Positions 5,308-6,619 of a DNA stretch of 6,619 nt are shown piece by piece. Numbering within the stretch: position 1 is the first letter of the stretch; each line of letters opens with the position of its first letter. This DNA is from Acidobacteriota bacterium (GTDB taxonomy: Bacteria > Acidobacteriota > Terriglobia > Terriglobales > Acidobacteriaceae). Made by a program: the position numbers and the translations under genes. The notes below the pieces were generated by a model that saw only the letters and a program-made list of their open reading frames with translations, did no database searches and had not been told where the DNA came from. Location of the stretch: NCBI GenBank assembly GCA_021846065.1, contig JAJZCP010000091.1, positions 1 through 6,619 of the forward strand, written 5' to 3'.

Positions 5308-6420
5308 CTAACGAGCAGCGACTGCGGCGGGTTCCGTCTCCAGCTTGCCCAGCCGGTGCAGCAACTCACCGTTCAGGATAGCCGCACCGGCCGCGCCGCG
5401 AATCGTATTGTGCGAGAGCACCGTGAACTTCCAGTCGAGCAGTCCGCACGGGCGCAGCCGACCGACCGAGGCAGCCATGCCGCCGCCGCGATTGCGATCC
5501 AGCCGAGGCTGCGGACGGTCTTCGGCTTCCAGCCACTCCACTGGCTGTGCCGGTGCCATGGGCAGGTGCTGACCGGCAAGCGGCTGAAACTCCGCCCATA
5601 CGGCCAGCAACTCTTCACGCGTGGCCTTGCGGCGCAGCTTGATCGAGACGCTTTCGGTGTGTCCGTCTTCGACGGCGACACGATTGCAGTGGGCGCTCAT
5701 GCGCGCATCAAGCGGCTGGATGGAGTTCCCGCTGAGCCGACCCAGCAGCTTCAGCGTCTCCTCTTCCATCTTCTGCTCTTCGTTCTTGATATAGGGGACG
5801 ACATTGCCCAGAATGTCCATCGAAGCCACGCCGGGGTAGCCCGCGCCGGAGACTGCCTGCATGGTGGAAACAAAGATCTGCTCGATACCGAAGCGCTCTT
5901 CGATCGGCTTGAGGGCAAGCACCAGACCGATGGCCGAGCAGTTGGGATTGGTGACGATGTAGCCGCCCGAAGAGTGACGCCAGCTTTGCCCTTCGATCAG
6001 GTGCAGGTGGTCGGCGTTGACCTCCGGAATGACCAGCGGTACGCCGGGAGCCATGCGAAAGGCGCTGGAGTTGGAGACGACAGCGCAGCCCGCTGCGGCA
6101 AACTTCGGTTCCATCTCGCGCGCGATCTCGGTGTCGAGCGCGGCAAAGATCACGCGTGGCGCGTGGTCCGGCTCTGCCGGGGAGAGCACCATGGAAGCGA
6201 TGCGCTGTGGACAGGGCGTGTCCAGCCGCCACTTGGCGGCTTCCGCGTAGGGCTTGCCGCTGGAGCGGTCGCTGGCCGCAATCCAGGTGATGCGGAACCA
6301 TGGGTGGTTCTCCAGAAGCTGGATGAAGCGCTGGCCAACCATGCCGGTTGCGCCCAGAATTCCAACGGAAACAGGCTGGTTTACGTCGGATGAAAGGGAG
6401 GATGAGGTCTGATTTTCCAT
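5308..6420 (-). CDS. asd: Aspartate-semialdehyde dehydrogenase (Asd), archaeal/fungal-type
   Basis: Asd reduces aspartyl phosphate, made by LysC, to aspartate semialdehyde with NADPH. The 370-aa protein has the NADP-binding loop GATGMVGQ (23-30), the catalytic cysteine in TNPNCSAIG (Cys161), and QAVSGAGYPGV (188-198). It also has a DILGNVVPYIKNEEQKMEEE stretch (202-221), the likely catalytic His254 in EDGHTES, and LSHNTIRGAAGAAILN near the C-terminus. The QAVSGAG...PYI.NEE.KM.EE pattern is that of the archaeal/fungal-type subfamily (yeast HOM2, Methanocaldococcus) rather than the E. coli type. A Ser/Asn-rich stretch of about 16 residues precedes the first strand and is probably disordered. 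The start ATG (6420-6418) follows GGAGG by six bases. Asd is the first gene of the lysine cluster and lies about 135 bp from the upstream gene fragment, so the operon promoter should be there. I found no convincing -35/-10 pair. Confidence 0.97.
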   Translation of the reverse strand: MENQTSSSLSSDVNQPVSVGILGATGMVGQRFIQLLENHPWFRITWIAASDRSSGKPYAEAAKWRLDTPCPQRIASMVLSPAEPDHAPRVIFAALDTEIAREMEPKFAAAGCAVVSNSSAFRMAPGVPLVIPEVNADHLHLIEGQSWRHSSGGYIVTNPNCSAIGLVLALKPIEERFGIEQIFVSTMQAVSGAGYPGVASMDILGNVVPYIKNEEQKMEEETLKLLGRLSGNSIQPLDARMSAHCNRVAVEDGHTESVSIKLRRKATREELLAVWAEFQPLAGQHLPMAPAQPVEWLEAEDRPQPRLDRNRGGGMAASVGRLRPCGLLDWKFTVLSHNTIRGAAGAAILNGELLHRLGKLETEPAAVAAR

Positions 6421-6426
6421 GTGAAC

Positions 6427-6431
6427 CCTCC
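6427..6431 (-). promoter_or_regulatory. Ribosome binding site of asd
   Basis: GGAGG on the minus strand ends six bases before the asd ATG, which supports the 370-aa reading. Confidence 0.75.
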
Positions 6432-6535
6432 AGTGTACAGGAGTATGGATGATACGAAAACGGCTTTTTGCGCAGTTGAGTGGCTGCGGCTGCGAGGAAT
6501 ACAGGATGGAAAGATATGGGTTACCTGAGAAGCGG

Positions 6536-6552
6536 CTGCTCGATCGATGCAG
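6536..6552. repeat. Imperfect palindrome CTGC-TCGATCGA-T-GCAG
   Basis: The core TCGATCGA (6540-6547) is a perfect palindrome. CTGC (6536-6539) and GCAG (6549-6552) extend it after a one-base offset. It sits just past the probable stop codon of the upstream gene fragment and about 115 bp before the asd start. It could be a regulator site or chance; no U-tract follows on the minus strand. Confidence 0.3.
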
Positions 6553-6555
6553 GAA

Positions 6556-6618
6556 TCAGGCTTTTGCGCCGCTTGCGGGCCGTTCGCGTGTGTGCAGAAG
6601 CTGTTCCAACTCTTCTTT
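6556..6618 (-). CDS. Probable C-terminal end of an upstream gene (partial, unidentified)
   Basis: One minus-strand frame entering from the window edge reads KEELEQLLHTRERPASGAKA and stops at TGA (6558-6556). The charged heptad-like start (KEELEQLL) followed by a polar tail is typical of a protein C-terminus. This makes it more plausible than the other two frames, which give Arg- or Cys-rich junk-like sequence. Twenty residues are too few to name a family. It would be transcribed in the same direction as asd. Confidence 0.4.
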   Translation of the reverse strand, partial: KEELEQLLHTRERPASGAKA

Positions 6619-6619
6619 G

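Noticed and set aside
4867..6393. Plus-strand open frame of 508 codons across lysC and asd
   Set aside because: It spans two well-supported opposite-strand genes and the gap between them, and its composition is low-complexity Ala/Arg/Ser at the start.
1713..6439. TGTACACTG repeated just upstream of both dapA (1722-1714) and asd (6439-6431), suggesting a shared operator
   Set aside because: The same string also occurs inside dapA coding sequence (1176-1168), and 9-mers recur often by chance in 6.6 kb. The regulatory reading is not supported.
6421..6619. Lysine riboswitch before asd or lysC
   Set aside because: The asd-lysC gap (79 bp) is too short for the roughly 170-nt element. The non-coding stretch before asd is also short, and I do not see the multi-helix layout or conserved core.
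6506..6619. Plus-strand gene starting at ATG 6506 and running off the window
   Set aside because: The translation is Arg/Cys/Ser-rich without motifs. The minus-strand frame in the same place looks much more like a real protein C-terminus.

Overview
The window is about 6.6 kb of moderately GC-rich bacterial chromosome. It most likely comes from an acidobacterium (Terriglobia/Acidobacteriaceae-like). This placement rests mainly on a secreted von Willebrand factor A-like protein of the kind greatly expanded in Acidobacteriota, and on the lineage flavour of the biosynthetic enzymes. It is an inference from reading, not from a database search. Every gene I can support lies on the minus strand, so transcription runs from high to low coordinates.

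The core is a lysine/diaminopimelate gene cluster. In transcription order it holds asd (6420-5308), lysC (5228-3813), dapB (3735-3043), a gene for a secreted VWA-like protein (2857-1787) and dapA (1709-780). LysC phosphorylates aspartate, Asd reduces the product to aspartate semialdehyde, DapA condenses this with pyruvate, and DapB reduces the dihydrodipicolinate product. These are the first four steps toward meso-diaminopimelate (peptidoglycan) and lysine. Aspartate semialdehyde also feeds the threonine and methionine branch. All catalytic motifs are intact. Asd is of the archaeal/fungal-type subfamily, and DapB is a compact 230-residue form resembling those of Bacteroidota.

The odd member is the VWA-like gene, a secreted protein with a degenerate metal site that separates dapB from dapA. 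The gaps around it are rich in RNA structure. Two hairpins lie in its own leader. A perfect 12-bp inverted repeat sits just upstream of dapA, which itself has no visible Shine-Dalgarno sequence. A smaller hairpin lies between asd and lysC. None has a U-tract, so none looks like a canonical intrinsic terminator.

Downstream of dapA (left side) is a 195-bp gap with nothing convincing. Then comes an unrecognised 152-aa protein (584-126), whose TAG stop coincides with the edge of an IS5-family insertion sequence. Only the IS end and the first 26 codons of its transposase (78-1) are inside the window. At the right edge, 6618-6556 probably holds the last 20 codons of an unidentified upstream gene. 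I see no tRNA, rRNA, CRISPR or phage features, and no gene-free stretch longer than about 200 bp. The window is mainly ordinary core metabolism. The parts most worth a second look are the VWA interloper with its structured flanks and the IS junction at a stop codon.
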